NCBI RefSeq assembly: GCF_018139545.1
Contig: NZ_JAGSPJ010000001.1
Span: 984,664-1,048,663, forward strand
Source: Affinundibacterium fentianense
Lineage (GTDB): Bacteria; Pseudomonadota; Gammaproteobacteria; Burkholderiales; Burkholderiaceae_D
Reading direction: 5' to 3'
DNA length: 64,000 nucleotides
Shown: in pieces, positions 62,547-64,000 of the stretch
Numbering within the stretch: position 1 is the first letter of the stretch
Layout of the letters: every line of letters starts with the position of its first letter
Position numbers and translations under genes: made by a program
The notes under the pieces: model-generated
The model's input: the letters and a program-made list of their open reading frames with translations, nothing else
What the model was told of the DNA's origin: nothing
Databases searched by the model: none

Positions 62547-62975
62547 TTACTTCAAAAATTGCTCGTTACCAATCATCCCAAGTTTCGTGATACCACGACT
62601 TTGGGCAGCAGCCATCACGGCAGCAACAGATTTATAAGAAACCAAACGATTTGGTTGCAAATGAATCTCAGGTTGAGGATTCGTTGCTGCAGCTGCAGAC
62701 AATTTATCTTCTAACTGGGTACGACTTACAACTTCACCATTCCACGTCATCGTGCCATCAAAATCAACGTCAATCTTAACTACCACAGGCGGTTCCGGTG
62801 GAGGCTGATTTTGCGTATTTGTTGGCAAATTCAAATTGACAGCGTGATTGGCGATTGGCAATGTCGTAATAAACATAATAATCAACACCAACATGACGTC
62901 GATCATTGGTGTCATATTCATTTCCATCATTGGTTCTGGATCACCACCAGAACCGGAGCTCATATTCATGCCCAT
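62547..62975 (-). CDS. exbD: ExbD/TolR family biopolymer transport protein
   Basis: 142 residues. One TM helix near 20-40 (NMTPMIDVMLVLIIMFITTLP, with the conserved Asp of the proton path) and a periplasmic domain (EIHLQPNRLVSYKSVAAVMAAAQSRGITKLGMI). AGAGGAG precedes the ATG. ExbD works with ExbB to energise TonB. It is the second copy, 12 bases after the first. Confidence 0.93.
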   Translation of the reverse strand: MGMNMSSGSGGDPEPMMEMNMTPMIDVMLVLIIMFITTLPIANHAVNLNLPTNTQNQPPPEPPVVVKIDVDFDGTMTWNGEVVSRTQLEDKLSAAAATNPQPEIHLQPNRLVSYKSVAAVMAAAQSRGITKLGMIGNEQFLK

Positions 62976-62987
62976 GCGATTCTCCTC

Positions 62988-63419
62988 TTAGCCTTTTGGT
63001 GGTGGTTCAAGTACGAAACCAACTTTTGCAATACCTGCACGTTGCACAGTCAAAATCGTTTTACCGATGGACTCATAGCGTGCGTTTTGATCGCCACGAA
63101 TATGAACCTCTGGTTGCGGAACTTTCACTGCTTCTTTTGCCATCAAATCAAACAAAGCATCATCAGAGGCGACTGGAGTGCGGATCCCGCCCCAGTAAAT
63201 ATCACCATCTTTGCTTACCGTGATGATCACGTTCTTAGCATCAGGATGATAATCTTCGTTCTTCTCAGCTGGCAACTGAACTTTTGTCAAGTCTAAAACT
63301 ACGGGTGATGTGATGATAAAGATAATCAACAAAACCAACATAATATCCACAAGTGGTGTGGTATTAATGGTGCTGTTGACTTGGTCTTCACCACCGTCAC
63401 CGCCGATTTGCATTCCCAT
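62988..63419 (-). CDS. exbD: ExbD/TolR family biopolymer transport protein
   Basis: 143 residues with the same layout: TTPLVDIMLVLLIIFIITSP with the conserved Asp, and a periplasmic part (PQPEVHIRGDQNARYESIGKTILTVQRAGIAKVGFV). It precedes the second exbD copy and follows exbB by 109 bases. Two different ExbD copies in one cluster suggest heteromeric or alternate complexes. Confidence 0.93.
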   Translation of the reverse strand: MGMQIGGDGGEDQVNSTINTTPLVDIMLVLLIIFIITSPVVLDLTKVQLPAEKNEDYHPDAKNVIITVSKDGDIYWGGIRTPVASDDALFDLMAKEAVKVPQPEVHIRGDQNARYESIGKTILTVQRAGIAKVGFVLEPPPKG

Positions 63420-63528
63420 AATATTTTCTCTTTAGTGAACTCTTTTGCATCGATTCGAACAATCTACTAAAACCGCTCGGTGCAAAAGAGTTATCGTAAT
63501 AAAAACAACTTACTTCTTATTACTCAGA

Positions 63529-64000
63529 TTACTTATTTGAGTTAGCTTTGTTCATTGCACCAGACAAAACTACAGAGTGCAAATCAGCGCCGAATGCGTT
63601 GATGTCTTCCATTGCAGACTTGTTACGACGCAACAAGTAGTTGTAGCCCAATACTGCTGGAACCGCAACACCCAAACCAATTGCAGTCATGATCAAAGCA
63701 GAACCAACTGGACCCGCGACTTTATCGATAGAAGAGTTACCTGTAGAACCAATCGCTACCAAAGCGTGGTAAATACCCATAACTGTACCGAACAAACCGA
63801 TAAATGGTGCTGTAGAACCTACAGTTGCCAAGAATGTCAAACCTTCACCCAAACGGCTTTGTACTTTATCAACAGAACGTTGGATAGACATTGTTACCCA
63901 AGAGTTCAGGTCGATTTGTTCCAACAACGCACCTTCGTGGTGTTCACTTGCACTCAAGCCAGAATCAGCGATGAAACGGTATGGGCTACCTTCTTTCAAC
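63529..64000 (-). CDS. exbB: ExbB/TolQ family proton channel protein (5' end outside window)
   Basis: 157 codons visible. The segment LGEGLTFLATVGSTAPFIGLFGTVMGIYHALVAIG is the conserved ExbB/TolQ TM2 with its Gly and Thr, and VAGPVGSALIMTAIGLGVAVPAVLGYNYLLRR is TM3. ExbB forms the pentamer that works with ExbD dimers. The gene continues past the right edge; its start and TM1 lie outside. The TonB gene is presumably upstream outside the window. Confidence 0.93.
   Translation of the reverse strand, partial: LKEGSPYRFIADSGLSASEHHEGALLEQIDLNSWVTMSIQRSVDKVQSRLGEGLTFLATVGSTAPFIGLFGTVMGIYHALVAIGSTGNSSIDKVAGPVGSALIMTAIGLGVAVPAVLGYNYLLRRNKSAMEDINAFGADLHSVVLSGAMNKANSNK

Noticed and set aside
1-64000. 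CRISPR arrays, tRNA or rRNA genes, prophage
   Set aside because: No regularly spaced repeats, no cloverleaf or rRNA pattern, and no phage structural genes were seen by eye.

Overview
The window reads as a chromosomal segment of a betaproteobacterium of the Burkholderiales, most like an Oxalobacteraceae member such as Undibacterium. The basis is the ribF-ileS-lspA-coaBC-dut gene order, the style of the proteins, the moderate GC judged by eye, and many chemoreceptors and lipoproteins. The genus is inferred, not tested. I saw no rRNA, tRNA, CRISPR array, prophage or intact insertion sequence.

Left part (1-16.6 kb): the end of a small Ala-rich secreted protein, a DUF2322-like gene, an HD-GYP protein with a degenerate second HD half, a PQQ-like beta-propeller lipoprotein, and a large lipoprotein resembling the hydrazine synthase alpha subunit with one CxxCH haem site. 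A housekeeping block follows (ribF, ileS, lspA, coaBC, dut, DUF4177, asnS). Its gaps are filled with palindromic REP/BIME-type repeats, and one pair brackets the small DUF4177 gene.

16.6-24.6 kb: another REP pair; a ccdAB toxin-antitoxin locus with an intact antitoxin and a toxin broken by a frameshift plus an in-frame stop; two adjacent conserved unknown genes; a secreted cupin; a TetR-SDR-MDR set in which two copies of one palindrome look like the TetR operator; a ~120-bp MITE-like element; and a LytS/LytTR-type two-component system.

24.7-33.6 kb: a lipoprotein with a DUF4214 region and three ~160-aa repeats, a thioesterase-like protein, an M23-type lipoprotein, and an ECF42-type sigma factor followed by SRPBCC, DUF1428, VOC, YCII/DGPF and VOC genes. 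A sequence matching the ECF42 promoter signature lies between the sigma gene and its apparent targets. It is followed by an unlisted 27-codon ORF with a strong ribosome binding site that overlaps the SRPBCC start.

33.6-50.9 kb: mixed metabolic, sensory and transport genes: an M20 amidohydrolase, an XRE-2TM regulator coupled to a BAAT-like hydrolase, a zinc-finger protein, an HD hydrolase, two orphan periplasmic binding proteins, two chemoreceptors, a divergent LysR/EamA pair, a methyltransferase with a PRMT-like fold, and small unknowns.

50.9-64 kb: DUF808, an S9 peptidase with a charged insertion, an ABC exporter, a YtcJ-like amidohydrolase, an MltD-type lytic transglycosylase, and a TonB-energising cluster (ExbB, two ExbD, TPR protein) that runs off the right edge.

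The best candidates for something under-described are the ECF42 regulon with its leader ORF, the HzsA-like lipoprotein, the TetR operator pair and the repeat-flanked small genes. I did not find a clear new defence or mobile system.
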